NCBI RefSeq assembly: GCF_009569385.1
Contig: NZ_WBOF01000003.1
Location: 715,834 to 779,833, forward strand
DNA: 64,000 nucleotides
DNA from: Streptomyces kaniharaensis
GTDB taxonomy: Bacteria; Actinomycetota; Actinomycetes; Streptomycetales; Streptomycetaceae
Direction: 5' to 3'
The position numbers and the translations under genes were made by a program. Position 1 is the stretch's first letter, and each line of letters opens with the position of its first letter. Positions 1 through 8,679 of this stretch are shown here, piece after piece. Under the pieces are notes generated by a model. It was not told where the DNA came from. It saw nothing but the letters and a program-made list of their open reading frames with translations, and searched no databases.

Positions 1-2323
1 TCCTCTGCTGGACGCCCGCGACCTGCTGTTCTCCGGTGCCTCGTGCACCGGCGGGCAGGCCCTGGCGGTGGTGACGGCGACGGGCATGCACACCGAGCTC
101 GGCCGGGTCGCCGCGCTCAGCCAGCGCACCCGGCGCGAGGAGAGCCCGCTGGAGCACCAGGTCAAGCGGGTCGCCCGGCTGATCGCCGTGATCGCGGTCG
201 GGGTCGGGGTCGCGTTCCTGCCGATGGGCCTGGCAGCGGGTCTGTCGCTGACCGCGGCGGTGGCCTTCGCCATCGGCCTGCTCGTCGCCAACGTGCCCGA
301 GGGCCTGCTGCCGACGATCACCCTCGCCCTCGCCTCGGGCGTGCGCGACCTCGCCCGGCGCGGGGCGGTGGTCAAGCGGCTGTCCGCCGTGGAGACCCTC
401 GGATCGACGACGGTGATCTGCACCGACAAGACCGGCACGCTGACCGAGAACCGGATGCGGGTCACCGAGGTGTGGACTCCGGGCACCGGGACGACCGGGA
501 CCGCCGAGCCGGGTGAGGAGGTTCTGCTGCTTGCCGACGCCGCCGCCACCTGCACCACCGCCGATCCGGCGGCGGGGCACGGGGACCCGACCGAACTCGC
601 CCTCCTCGACCTGGCCGCCCGCCTCGGTACCGCCCGCACACCGGGCCGACGGGACCACGAGCGCCGGGCGTTGTTCCGCTTCGACCCGCACGTCAAGCTG
701 ATGACCACCGCCGACGCCCGCGATGGCGCGGTCGTCCTGCACACCAAGGGCGCCCCGGAGGAGGTGCTCACCCACGCCACCCAGCTGCTCGACCACGGCA
801 CCGCGCGCCCGCTCACCCCGGCCGACCGCACCGAGGTGGTCCACGCCGTCGGCAGGATGGCCGCACGCGGACTTCGCGTCCTCGCCGTGGCGCGGCGGCC
901 GCTCCCGCCCGGGCAACCGCCTCCGACCCGCCGTGAGGAGGCCGAACACGACCTCTGCCTCGTCGGCCTGGTCGCCATGGCCGACCCGCCCAGGCCCGAG
1001 GTGGCGCAGGCCATCCGGCAGGCCCACCGGGCCGGTGTCACCGTGCACGTGGTCACCGGCGACAACGGGTTGACCGCGGCGGCCGTCGCCGAGCAGGTCG
1101 GCATCGGCCACCGCGGTATGCGCATCGTCACCGGCACCGAGCTCGACGCGATGGGCGACGACCGCCTGGACGCGCTGCTGGCCCGGGGCGAGGAGGTGAT
1201 CTTCGCCCGCACCTCGCCCGAGGCCAAGCTGCGGATCGCCGACGCGCTGCGGTCCGAGGGCCACACCGTCGCCATGACCGGGGACGGGGTCAACGACGCG
1301 CCCGCTCTGCGACGTGCGGACATCGGCGTCGCCATGGGCCGCTCCGGCACCGAGGTCGCCCGGGAGGCCGCCACGATGGTGCTCACCGACGACGACTTCG
1401 CCACCATCGTCGCGGCCGTCGAGGAGGGGCGGCGCACCTACGACAACATCCGCAAGTTCATCGTCTACATCTTCACCCACGCCGTTCCGGAGGTCGTCCC
1501 CTTCCTGGCCTTCGCCCTCGCCGGCGGCGCGATCCCGCTGCCGCTGACGGTGATGCAGATCCTCGCCATCGACCTGGGCACCGACACGCTCCCGGCCCTC
1601 GCCCTCGGCCGCGAGCGCGCCGAGCCGGGGCTGATGGACCGACCGCCCCGGCCCCGCTCGGAGCGGGTGATCCGACCGGCCATGCTCGCCCGTGCCTGGG
1701 GCTTCCTCGGTCTGATCTCCGCCGCGCTGGTCATGGGCGGCTACTTCCTGACCCTCAGTGTCGGCGGGTGGCAGCCCGGCGACCCGACCGGGCCGGGTAC
1801 GGCGCTGCACCTGACGTACCAACAGGCCACCACCGTCGCCTGGTTGGGCATCGTCGCCTGCCAGATCGGCACCGCCTTCGCCGCCCGTACGGACCGGGCC
1901 CCGCTGCGCGCGATCGGCGTGTTCAGCAATCCGCAGCTGCTCGGCGGCATCGGCTTCTCGCTGGCGTTCGCCGCCGCGATCGTCTACGCGCCCGCGCTGC
2001 ACAGGGTGTTCGGCACGGCGGCGCTCTCCCCCGCCCAGCTGCTCACCGTGGCTCCGTTCCCGTTCCTGGTCTGGGGCGCCGACGAACTGCGCCGCGCGGT
2101 CGTCCGCCGCCACACGGCCGCGCCGACGCCCTCGGCGCCGCCCGCGCCGGTGCCGGCCGCCGCCGAGGAGACTCCGCATCATCCGCTCCCCGTCCTGCTC
2201 GCCCGGCACGGCTGGAGCGCCCACCGGCTCACCCACGCCCTCGGCGTCGGCGAGCACGCGGCCGCCGACATCGTCGCGCACGCCCACCGGATCGCCGCCC
2301 AGCACGGACACCGAGCGCGGTGA
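1..2323 (+). CDS. Cation-transporting P-type ATPase, P2 class (5' end outside window)
   Basis: The frame is open from the first bases, so the N-terminus lies upstream of the window. The visible ~770 residues contain the phosphorylation motif DKTGTLT (Asp codon near 423), the hinge motif TGDGVNDAPAL near 1278, and C-terminal membrane helices from about 1465 to 2090. This is the architecture of P2-type Ca2+/Na+/K+ pumps such as mycobacterial CtpF, which couple ATP hydrolysis to cation export across the membrane. After the last helix there is a Pro/Ala linker and a ~45-residue basic tail (about 2180-2320) that I do not recognise from the family. It lies upstream of ppsA in the stress/dormancy gene block; CtpF is a DosR-regulon member in mycobacteria. 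The ion specificity cannot be read from sequence. Confidence 0.9.
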   Translation, partial: PLLDARDLLFSGASCTGGQALAVVTATGMHTELGRVAALSQRTRREESPLEHQVKRVARLIAVIAVGVGVAFLPMGLAAGLSLTAAVAFAIGLLVANVPEGLLPTITLALASGVRDLARRGAVVKRLSAVETLGSTTVICTDKTGTLTENRMRVTEVWTPGTGTTGTAEPGEEVLLLADAAATCTTADPAAGHGDPTELALLDLAARLGTARTPGRRDHERRALFRFDPHVKLMTTADARDGAVVLHTKGAPEEVLTHATQLLDHGTARPLTPADRTEVVHAVGRMAARGLRVLAVARRPLPPGQPPPTRREEAEHDLCLVGLVAMADPPRPEVAQAIRQAHRAGVTVHVVTGDNGLTAAAVAEQVGIGHRGMRIVTGTELDAMGDDRLDALLARGEEVIFARTSPEAKLRIADALRSEGHTVAMTGDGVNDAPALRRADIGVAMGRSGTEVAREAATMVLTDDDFATIVAAVEEGRRTYDNIRKFIVYIFTHAVPEVVPFLAFALAGGAIPLPLTVMQILAIDLGTDTLPALALGRERAEPGLMDRPPRPRSERVIRPAMLARAWGFLGLISAALVMGGYFLTLSVGGWQPGDPTGPGTALHLTYQQATTVAWLGIVACQIGTAFAARTDRAPLRAIGVFSNPQLLGGIGFSLAFAAAIVYAPALHRVFGTAALSPAQLLTVAPFPFLVWGADELRRAVVRRHTAAPTPSAPPAPVPAAAEETPHHPLPVLLARHGWSAHRLTHALGVGEHAAADIVAHAHRIAAQHGHRAR

Positions 2324-2336
2324 GCTCCCGGCAACC

Positions 2337-2350
2337 GGGCCGAACGGCCC
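2337..2350. promoter_or_regulatory. Palindromic box GGGCC-N4-GGCCC upstream of ppsA
   Basis: A perfect GGGCC-GAAC-GGCCC sits about 140 bp before the ppsA start. A weaker copy (7 of 10 fixed positions) lies at 2359-2372, two helical turns on. The layout equals the DosR/DevR consensus GGGAC-N4-GTCCC with one base changed per half-site. The same 14-bp sequence, including the GAAC spacer, recurs at 22045. That it binds an OsdR/DevR-type response regulator is inference. Confidence 0.55.
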
Positions 2351-2492
2351 TGATTCGGCGACCGACCGGGCCGGTTCCCGGGGGCGTCCGCCTCTGCGGG
2401 CGGCGACCGCCCCGGGTGGACAGTGGCAGTGAGGGAACCCTCGGCGCGTCCGGCGCTACGAGGGCACTTTGCGAGCGCGCCTGGAGGACGCC

Positions 2493-4853
2493 ATGCGCCG
2501 TGTCATCCGCTTCCGCGGCCTCGGCCGCCAGGACGTCGGCCTGGTCGGCGGCAAGAACGCCTCGCTGGGCGAGCTGATCACCGCTCTGGGCCCCGCCGGG
2601 GTCAGGGTGCCGGACGGCTTCGCCACCACGGCCGACGCCTACCGTGAGCTGCTCGACGCCGGAGGCCTGCGGGAACGGATCGCCGCGCAGGTCGATCGGC
2701 TGCACGACGGCGCCCCGCTGGCCGAGGTCGGCGCCGCCATCCGCTCCGCCGTCCTGGCCGCTCCCCTGCCCCTGGCGCTCGAACGCGAGGTCGTGGAGGC
2801 GTACGGGCGACTCGCCCGCGAAGCCGGGCGGGAGGACCCGGACGTCGCCGTCCGCAGCAGCGCCACGGCCGAGGACCTGCCGGAGGCGAGCTTCGCCGGC
2901 CAGCAGGAGACCTTCCTCAACGTCCGGGGCGCCGAGGCCCTGCTGGAGGCCTGCCGACGGTGCTTCGCCTCGCTGTTCACCGACCGGGCGATCGACTACC
3001 GCGAGCGGATGGGCTTCGACCACCTCGCCCTGGCCCTGTCGGTCGGCGTTCAGCTGATGGTGCGCTCCGACCTCGCGGGCGCGGGCGTGGCGTTCACGCT
3101 GGACACCGAGACCGGCTTCCCCGGGGTGGTCGTCATCAGCGCCGCCTGGGGGCTGGGTGAGACGGTGGTCAGCGGCCAGGTGGACCCGGACGAGTACACG
3201 GTGTTCAAGCCGACACTCAAGGACCATCGGCTCGACCCGGTGGTCCACGTCCAGCTCGGGGCCAAGCGCCGCAAGGCCGTGTACGCCGCGAACGGCTCGA
3301 CCCGGACCGTCGACACCGACGCCCGCGAGCGGGCGCGCCAGGTGCTCGGCCTCGGCGACATCCGCACGCTCGCCGAGTGGGCCGTGGCGGTGGAGGAGCA
3401 CTACGGCTGCCCGATGGACCTGGAGTGGACCAAGGACGGGATCGGCGGGCAGCTGTTCCTCGTTCAGGCCCGGCCGGAGACGGTGCAGTCCCGCCGCCAC
3501 GGCGAGGTGCTGCGTCGCTTCCGGCTGACCGGCACGGGCGAGCGGCTGGTGGACGGCATCGCCGTCGGCGAGGCGATCGGGGCCGGGCCGGTGTGCGCAC
3601 TCGCCGAGCCGGTCGGGCTGGAACGTTTCCCCCAGGGCGCGGTCCTGGTCACGCCGATCACCGACCCGGACTGGGAGCCGCTGATGAAGCGGGCATCCGC
3701 CATCGTGACCGACCACGGCGGGCGCACCTCGCACGCGGCGATCGTCAGCCGCGAGCTGGGCGTGCCGGCGGTGGTCGGCACCGGGTCGGCCACGGCGGTG
3801 CTGGCGGACGGTCAGGAGGTGACGGTCTCCTGCGCCGAGGGCGCGGACGGCCACGTCTACGGGGGCCTGGTCGACTACGAGGCGACCGAGACCGACCTCG
3901 GTTCACTGCCGACAACGCGTACCAAGGTGATGCTCAACCTGGCCGACCCCGGCGCCGCGTTCCGCTGGTGGCGCCTGCCGGCGGACGGCGTGGGGCTGGC
4001 CCGGACGGAGTTCGTGGTCGCCCACCAGGTGCGCGTCCACCCGATGGCGCTGGTCTACCCCGAGCGCCTGTCGGCGGAGGACCGGCGGGTCGTCGACGAG
4101 CTGGCCTACGGCTACCCGGACCGGACCGACTACTTCGTCGACCGGCTCGCCCACGGCGTAGCCCGGATCGCCGCCTCCCGCTGGCCGGACCCCGTGGTGG
4201 TGCGCACCAGCGACTTCAAGACCAACGAGTACGCCCGGCTGATCGGCGGCACACCGTTCGAGCCGACCGAGGCCAACCCGATGATCGGCTGGCGCGGTGC
4301 GAGCCGCTACTACGACCCCGGGTACCGCGAGGGCTTCGCCCTGGAGTGCCGGGCGCTGCGCCGAGCCCGCGACGAACTCGGACTGACCAACGTCGTGGTG
4401 ATGATCCCGTTCTGCCGCACACCGCAGGAGGCCGACCGGGTGCTGGCCGTCATGGCCGACAGCGGGCTCGCCCGGGGCTCGAACGGCCTGCGGGTGTACG
4501 TCATGGCGGAGATCCCGGCCAACATCCTGCTCGCAGAGCAGTTCGCCGAACGCTTCGACGGCTTCTCGATCGGCAGCAACGACCTCACCCAGCTCACCCT
4601 CGGTGTCGACCGCGACTCCGGCCTGCTCGCCCACCTCTTCGACGAGCGGAACCCGGCCGTCACCCGCAGCATCGAGAGCCTGATCGCGACCGCCCACGCG
4701 GCCCGCCGCCACGTCGGACTCTGCGGCCAACGCCCTAGCAACGACCCGGACTTCACCCGCTTCCTGGTCCAGGCCGGGATCGACTCGATCTCCGTGACGC
4801 CGGACAGCTTCGCCGCCGTCAAGCGCGCCGTGGCCGACGCCGAACTCGGGTGA
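2493..4853 (+). CDS. ppsA: Phosphoenolpyruvate synthase
   Basis: Makes phosphoenolpyruvate from pyruvate and ATP (AMP and Pi as by-products) for gluconeogenesis; cytoplasmic. The 786-residue length is close to E. coli PpsA (792). Domains in order: N-terminal ATP-grasp/pyruvate-binding domain opening with VGGKNASLGELI, the swivelling phosphohistidine domain with GGRTSHAAIVSRE (catalytic His near residue 415), and the C-terminal PEP-utilising TIM barrel with SIGSNDLTQLTLG and the catalytic-Cys motif LCGQRPS. The ATG at 2493 is preferred over the upstream in-frame TTG at 2469 because GGAGG at 2483-2487 is well spaced for it. A GGGCC-N4-GGCCC box lies upstream. A pyruvate/PEP enzyme fits a low-oxygen adaptation block, where PEP cycling helps redox and carbon balance (inference). 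Confidence 0.93.
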   Translation: MRRVIRFRGLGRQDVGLVGGKNASLGELITALGPAGVRVPDGFATTADAYRELLDAGGLRERIAAQVDRLHDGAPLAEVGAAIRSAVLAAPLPLALEREVVEAYGRLAREAGREDPDVAVRSSATAEDLPEASFAGQQETFLNVRGAEALLEACRRCFASLFTDRAIDYRERMGFDHLALALSVGVQLMVRSDLAGAGVAFTLDTETGFPGVVVISAAWGLGETVVSGQVDPDEYTVFKPTLKDHRLDPVVHVQLGAKRRKAVYAANGSTRTVDTDARERARQVLGLGDIRTLAEWAVAVEEHYGCPMDLEWTKDGIGGQLFLVQARPETVQSRRHGEVLRRFRLTGTGERLVDGIAVGEAIGAGPVCALAEPVGLERFPQGAVLVTPITDPDWEPLMKRASAIVTDHGGRTSHAAIVSRELGVPAVVGTGSATAVLADGQEVTVSCAEGADGHVYGGLVDYEATETDLGSLPTTRTKVMLNLADPGAAFRWWRLPADGVGLARTEFVVAHQVRVHPMALVYPERLSAEDRRVVDELAYGYPDRTDYFVDRLAHGVARIAASRWPDPVVVRTSDFKTNEYARLIGGTPFEPTEANPMIGWRGASRYYDPGYREGFALECRALRRARDELGLTNVVVMIPFCRTPQEADRVLAVMADSGLARGSNGLRVYVMAEIPANILLAEQFAERFDGFSIGSNDLTQLTLGVDRDSGLLAHLFDERNPAVTRSIESLIATAHAARRHVGLCGQRPSNDPDFTRFLVQAGIDSISVTPDSFAAVKRAVADAELG

Positions 4854-4943
4854 CCCTCCATCCGGAGCAACCCCGCGTGCCGGGGGCTTGGTGCCCGCCG
4901 AGACTGGAGCACCAGGCTCCCGGCGTTCGGAAAGGAGAACCTG

Positions 4944-5117
4944 ATGGCGGCGACACCGCTGTCGGCACCTGTCGATCTCAATCATCCCGGGCACTACGTC
5001 CACTGGGGCGTGGTGCAGATCTCCGTGGCGAACCTGGTCGTGATCGGCGTGATGGTGCTGCTCTTCGTGGCCGCGCTGCTGCTGCCGTTCCCGAGGGGAC
5101 GGCACCGCGATGACTAG
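4944..5117 (+). CDS. Small single-pass membrane protein of a cytochrome b operon
   Basis: Encodes 57 residues with a short soluble N-terminus containing His-Pro-Gly-His-Tyr and one strongly hydrophobic helix (about residues 24-48), ending in a basic tail. A strong AAAGGAG at 4931-4936 sits 7 nt before the ATG. The stop overlaps the start of the cytochrome b gene by 8 nt, so the two are translationally coupled. It is too short for automatic callers that use a 60-residue cutoff. The role is unknown; the position suggests an assembly factor or accessory subunit of the following cytochrome b. The histidines before the helix could matter for cofactor or quinone contacts, which is speculation. Confidence 0.7.
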   Translation: MAATPLSAPVDLNHPGHYVHWGVVQISVANLVVIGVMVLLFVAALLLPFPRGRHRDD

Positions 5118-5721
5118 CTGGACCGGCGCGGTGCGACGGTTCGCCGTCCGTCGGCTGCCTCCGGAGAAACTGCTGCCGGACGCCCAGCCGGTGTACCTGG
5201 CCTCGTGGATCTACCTTTTCGGTGTACTCACGTTGTCCTCGCTGGTGGTGGTGCTGGTCTCCGGCGGGGTTCTGGCGCTGGAGGGCCCGGGGTGGTGGCA
5301 CGCCTCCGCGGTCGGGAAGTACGTGAACAGCGTGCACCTGTGGAGCGCCGAGCTGTTCATGGCATTCATGGTGATCCACCTGTGGGGCAAGTTCTTCATG
5401 GCCGCCTGGCGCGGGCGGCGGGCCCTGACCTGGGTGACCGGTGCGGTCACCTTCCTGGCCGCGATCGCCACGGCCTTCACCGGGTACCTGGTGCAGCAGA
5501 ACTTCGACTCGCAGTGGATCTCCGGACAGGCCAAGGACGCCCTCAACGCCGTCGGGATCGGCGCCTGGTTCAACGTCCTGGACTTCGGTCAGATGTTGAT
5601 GTGGCACATTGTGCTCTTCCCGCTCGTACTGGTGCTGCTGACGGCCTGGCACATCCTCCTGGTCCGCACGCGCGGTATCGTGCCGCCGATCGACGCCGCA
5701 CCGCCGGAGACGACGTCGTGA
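5110..5721 (+). CDS. Cytochrome b N-terminal domain protein (QcrB/b6-like)
   Basis: A 203-residue membrane protein with four predicted helices matching the haem-bearing N-terminal half of cytochrome b. Candidate haem-ligand histidines occur in paired helices: HLW and VIHLW (about residues 77-94) and MWHIV plus WHILL (about residues 163-181). The canonical quinol-oxidising C-terminal half is absent, so this is a cytochrome b6-type half protein rather than full QcrB. It overlaps both the preceding small gene and the following membrane gene (GTGA overlap at 5718), giving a tight three-gene operon. It probably moves electrons between quinol and an unidentified partner in the membrane, perhaps linked to the neighbouring hydrogenase or to low-oxygen respiration. 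The partner cannot be named from sequence. Confidence 0.8.
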   Translation: MTSWTGAVRRFAVRRLPPEKLLPDAQPVYLASWIYLFGVLTLSSLVVVLVSGGVLALEGPGWWHASAVGKYVNSVHLWSAELFMAFMVIHLWGKFFMAAWRGRRALTWVTGAVTFLAAIATAFTGYLVQQNFDSQWISGQAKDALNAVGIGAWFNVLDFGQMLMWHIVLFPLVLVLLTAWHILLVRTRGIVPPIDAAPPETTS

Positions 5722-6692
5722 GGCGCTCCGGCACGCCGGAGGCGGCCGACTTCCCCACCCGCCCGTACGACCTGATCAAGGAGTTCACCATCGTCCTGGT
5801 GGTGGTCGCCCTGCTGAGCGCGGGCCTGGCCGCGTTGTTCTCGTCGCCGGACGAGAAGCCGATCACCCTGGCGGTCTGGTCGACCGCCGACCCGGCCGAC
5901 TTCACTGCCACGGCGGTCGCGGAACTCGCGGGCACCAGCACCTCGGCGGGCTACGGCCCGCCCTACAACTACACCCCGGGCGCCGGGCAGAAGATCGGCC
6001 CGGTCGGACTGCAGCGCGCCGCCGGGGTGCGCATCCCGGTCGACCCAGCCGAGGACTTCGTGCTGCGTCCACTGCGCCAGTCACCCGAGCCCGCCGAGGT
6101 CACCGCCGCGCTCACGACCTGGAGCACAGCCTCGGCCGACCAACGGCAGTCCTGGAGTTCGGCGTACGCCGACGCGCTGGACAAGGCCCCGGACGGCGAT
6201 CCGGCCAAGGTGGCCCCCGGCGACTACGGCCCGGTGCCGACGCTCACAGCCGGGCTGCTGGCCCTCGCCCAGTCCGGCGCACTGGACGGCCAGCTGCTGG
6301 CGCAGGGGCGCTTCTACCAGACCGACTACACCCGACCGATGCTCTTCCTCTCCAACGGCTCCTACCTCTCGGACCAGGCGACCGCCCAGCACCTGACCGG
6401 CAGCCAGTGGGGCATGATGAACGAGACCGGCAACTATCCGGGCCAGGCCTGGCTGTGGCTGTACACCTTCTGGTACCAGATCGACCCGTTCAAGACCTCG
6501 AAGAACGCGGACGCGGAGGTCTGGGCGATCATGGCTGTGCTCAGTCTGGCGCTGGTTCTGGTCCCCTTCATCCCGGGCCTCAGATCCGTTCCCCGCTGGA
6601 CCCGGGTGTACCGCCTGATCTGGCGTGACTACTACCGGGGCGAACCTCGGCCCAGCCGCAGCACCCGTGGTCCTGGGAAGGCGGCGGGCTGA
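5718..6692 (+). CDS. Membrane protein with large extracytoplasmic domain, partner of cytochrome b
   Basis: A 324-residue protein beginning at a GTG that overlaps the cytochrome b stop. One N-terminal helix (about residues 20-42) and one near the C-terminus (about 275-297) flank a ~230-residue soluble region with no cysteine or CxxCH motif, so it is not a c-type cytochrome. The region contains PPYNYTPGAGQ and a WLWLYTFWYQI segment. I do not recognise a named domain. Its fixed coupling to a half cytochrome b suggests it supplies the missing C-terminal half or a docking surface of a quinol-oxidising complex, which is inference from the operon only. It ends 185 bp before the convergent hydrogenase operon. 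Confidence 0.75.
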   Translation: MRRSGTPEAADFPTRPYDLIKEFTIVLVVVALLSAGLAALFSSPDEKPITLAVWSTADPADFTATAVAELAGTSTSAGYGPPYNYTPGAGQKIGPVGLQRAAGVRIPVDPAEDFVLRPLRQSPEPAEVTAALTTWSTASADQRQSWSSAYADALDKAPDGDPAKVAPGDYGPVPTLTAGLLALAQSGALDGQLLAQGRFYQTDYTRPMLFLSNGSYLSDQATAQHLTGSQWGMMNETGNYPGQAWLWLYTFWYQIDPFKTSKNADAEVWAIMAVLSLALVLVPFIPGLRSVPRWTRVYRLIWRDYYRGEPRPSRSTRGPGKAAG

Positions 6693-6877
6693 CGGACACC
6701 GGCAGACGGGACGGCGACCGCCGGTCAGCAGATCGGGAGCAGTTGTTCGCGGCGAGCATGTGGACCACGCGTCCCGATTGTCCGCGTCTCCGACCAGCCG
6801 CGGTCAGACCGAGCGAGGCGGGGGAAGCCGGCGCCCCGGACGGTGCCGTGGACCTCGATTCATCTGCAGCGCGGCGT

Positions 6878-7378
6878 TCATTGCCCCGGTGCGTCCGCCT
6901 GACGCTCGTCCACGGCCCGGCGGACTTCGGCGACGGCGCGCGGCACCGCGTCGGCGACAGCCGGGCTCAGGCCCTCGCCGATCGAGAAGTCCGCACCCTC
7001 CACCGCGACGATCAGCAGCTCGCGCGGCAGCTTCGCGAGCGCGGCGGCCAGGGCGACGGCGTGACCGAGGCCGAGGCCGTGGGTGCCGACCGCCGCGTCG
7101 TCATCCGCGAGGGGATCCGCCAGCAGGTGGTCGGCGTCGACGGTGACCTGATGAATCCGGCCCGGCTCACCCGGGTGGCTGTGCACCGCGTCGACCACGA
7201 CCGCGAGATCGGCCCCCTCCCACAGCTCCATCAGCCGGGTGGGCTCACCGTCGCACAGGGTGAGCCGGTCGGTAGCGAGCCCCTCGGCCGCGAGCTCCGC
7301 GAGGACGGCCACGGCGACGCCGTCGTCGTGGCGGTACTCGTTGCCGACGCCGATGACGACGATCCGGTACTCGTCCAT
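6878..7378 (-). CDS. [NiFe] hydrogenase maturation protease
   Basis: A 166-residue member of the HycI/HyaD endopeptidase family, which clips the C-terminal tail of the hydrogenase large subunit after nickel insertion. The N-terminus has the family signature VIGVGNEYRHDDGVAV, whose Glu and the following Asp are expected nickel-sensing/binding residues, and a later VVVDAVHS motif. The ATG at 7378 starts right at the conserved first strand; upstream sequence in this frame belongs to the large-subunit gene. It lies 5 bp after the large subunit stop, as the last gene of the operon. The general Hyp maturation genes (hypABCDEF) are not in the window and must be elsewhere. Confidence 0.9.
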   Translation of the reverse strand: MDEYRIVVIGVGNEYRHDDGVAVAVLAELAAEGLATDRLTLCDGEPTRLMELWEGADLAVVVDAVHSHPGEPGRIHQVTVDADHLLADPLADDDAAVGTHGLGLGHAVALAAALAKLPRELLIVAVEGADFSIGEGLSPAVADAVPRAVAEVRRAVDERQADAPGQ

Positions 7379-7383
7379 GCCCG

Positions 7384-8679
7384 TCAACTCCGGTCCACGG
7401 TTAAGGTGAGGAAGTGTGCCGCGCAGGAGATACACGGGTCGTAGTTGCGGATCACCCGCTCGCACTGACGGGTCAGCTCGGCGTCGTCGAGGTGCAGCCG
7501 GGGCTCGACGAAGGCCAGCAGGTCGGCCTCGATCGCGGTCTGGTTCTGCGCGGTCGGCGGGACGATGACGGCCCGCCGGACGAATCCGGCCTCGTCCAGG
7601 TCGTACCGGTGGTAGAGCAGACCGCGCGGGGCCTCGGTCGCGCCGTACCCGGTGCCGGCGTGCGGCGGGACGGGAACGGCCGGGGCCGGCGGCGGCTCGT
7701 ACTGCTCGATGATGCGCTGCGCCTCGGTGACGGCCCACAGCACCTCGGCCGCCCGGACCACGATGCTGCGGAACGGGTTGACGCAGCGCGGGCCGAGCCC
7801 GGCCTGGGCGGCGAGGGCGCGGATCTCGGCGGGCAGCCGCTCACTGCCGAGGTTCCAACGGGCGAGCGGCCCGGTGAGATGGGCCTGGCCGTCCAGCGTG
7901 GCGTGCAGGGCGGTGGAGTGGGGCACCTGGTGTTCCCGGACGCGGTGCTCGAAGTCCCGCAGCGGGAAGGGGCCGGCGAGGGCGCCGGTGGGGGTGCCGG
8001 AGTCGATGGCGTAGCCGTCGGGCTCGGTGAGGGCGAGCAGCTCGTGCTGGACGGTCAGCGGCGGGAACTCGAACCCGGCGACCCAGCCGAGGGTGTCCTC
8101 GGCGTCCGTCCGCGCCTGGCGCAACACCGTTGCCAGGTGGTCGAGTTCGGCGCGCGTAGGGAGTCGGTGGAAGCCGCCGAGCCGGACGTTGACCGGGTGG
8201 ATCGCCCGTCCGCCGAGGACCTCGACGATCTCGTTGCCGGCCTTCTTCAGCCGCAATCCTCGCTGCAGCAGGGCCGCGTCGGTACGGGCGAGTGCCAGCG
8301 CGTCGGGCAGGTGCAGGAAGTCCGGGGCGTGCAGCAGGTAGACGTGCAGCGTGTGGCTCTCGATCCACTCGCCGCAGTACAGCAGCCGACGCAGCTGGGC
8401 GAGTTGGCCGTCAACGACGATCCCGCAGGCGTCCTCGATCGCTCGGCAGGCGCTCATCTGGTACGCCACCGGGCAGATCCCGCAGATGCGGGAGGTGAGG
8501 TCGGGCGGCTCGGCGTAGGTGCGGCCGCGCAACAGCGCCTCGAAGTAGCGCGGGGGCTCGTAGATCTCCAGCCGGACGGCCTCCACGCGGTCGCCGCGGA
8601 CCGAGACGTGCAGCGCGCCCTCGCCCTCGACGCGGGCCAGCGCGCCGACGGTGAGCAGCCGCCCGGTTCGGTGGGTCAT
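7384..8679 (-). CDS. hyhL: [NiFe] hydrogenase large (alpha) subunit, group 3b-like
   Basis: A 431-residue catalytic subunit that splits or forms H2 at a Ni-Fe centre. The L1 motif RICGICP (Cys66 and Cys69) is followed by VAYQ, and the L2 motif DPCISCAAH sits about ten residues before the C-terminus, so all four nickel ligands are present. The Tyr after L1, where many hydrogenases have His, is in line with bidirectional NADP-linked (HyhL/sulfhydrogenase) enzymes. It overlaps the small-subunit gene by 4 nt and is followed by the maturation protease. With the beta and gamma electron-transfer subunits upstream, the complex would exchange electrons between H2 and NAD(P)H in the cytoplasm. Confidence 0.93.
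   Translation of the reverse strand: MTHRTGRLLTVGALARVEGEGALHVSVRGDRVEAVRLEIYEPPRYFEALLRGRTYAEPPDLTSRICGICPVAYQMSACRAIEDACGIVVDGQLAQLRRLLYCGEWIESHTLHVYLLHAPDFLHLPDALALARTDAALLQRGLRLKKAGNEIVEVLGGRAIHPVNVRLGGFHRLPTRAELDHLATVLRQARTDAEDTLGWVAGFEFPPLTVQHELLALTEPDGYAIDSGTPTGALAGPFPLRDFEHRVREHQVPHSTALHATLDGQAHLTGPLARWNLGSERLPAEIRALAAQAGLGPRCVNPFRSIVVRAAEVLWAVTEAQRIIEQYEPPPAPAVPVPPHAGTGYGATEAPRGLLYHRYDLDEAGFVRRAVIVPPTAQNQTAIEADLLAFVEPRLHLDDAELTRQCERVIRNYDPCISCAAHFLTLTVDRS

Noticed and set aside
645..658. GGGCC-N4-GGACC match inside the P-type ATPase gene
   Set aside because: Only 8 of 10 positions, within coding sequence and far from a start; treated as chance in GC-rich DNA.
2229..3854. Long minus-strand frame opposite ppsA
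   Set aside because: It lacks any family motif, is built of low-complexity Arg/Gly/Ala text and mirrors the codon bias of ppsA; typical antisense shadow in GC-rich DNA.
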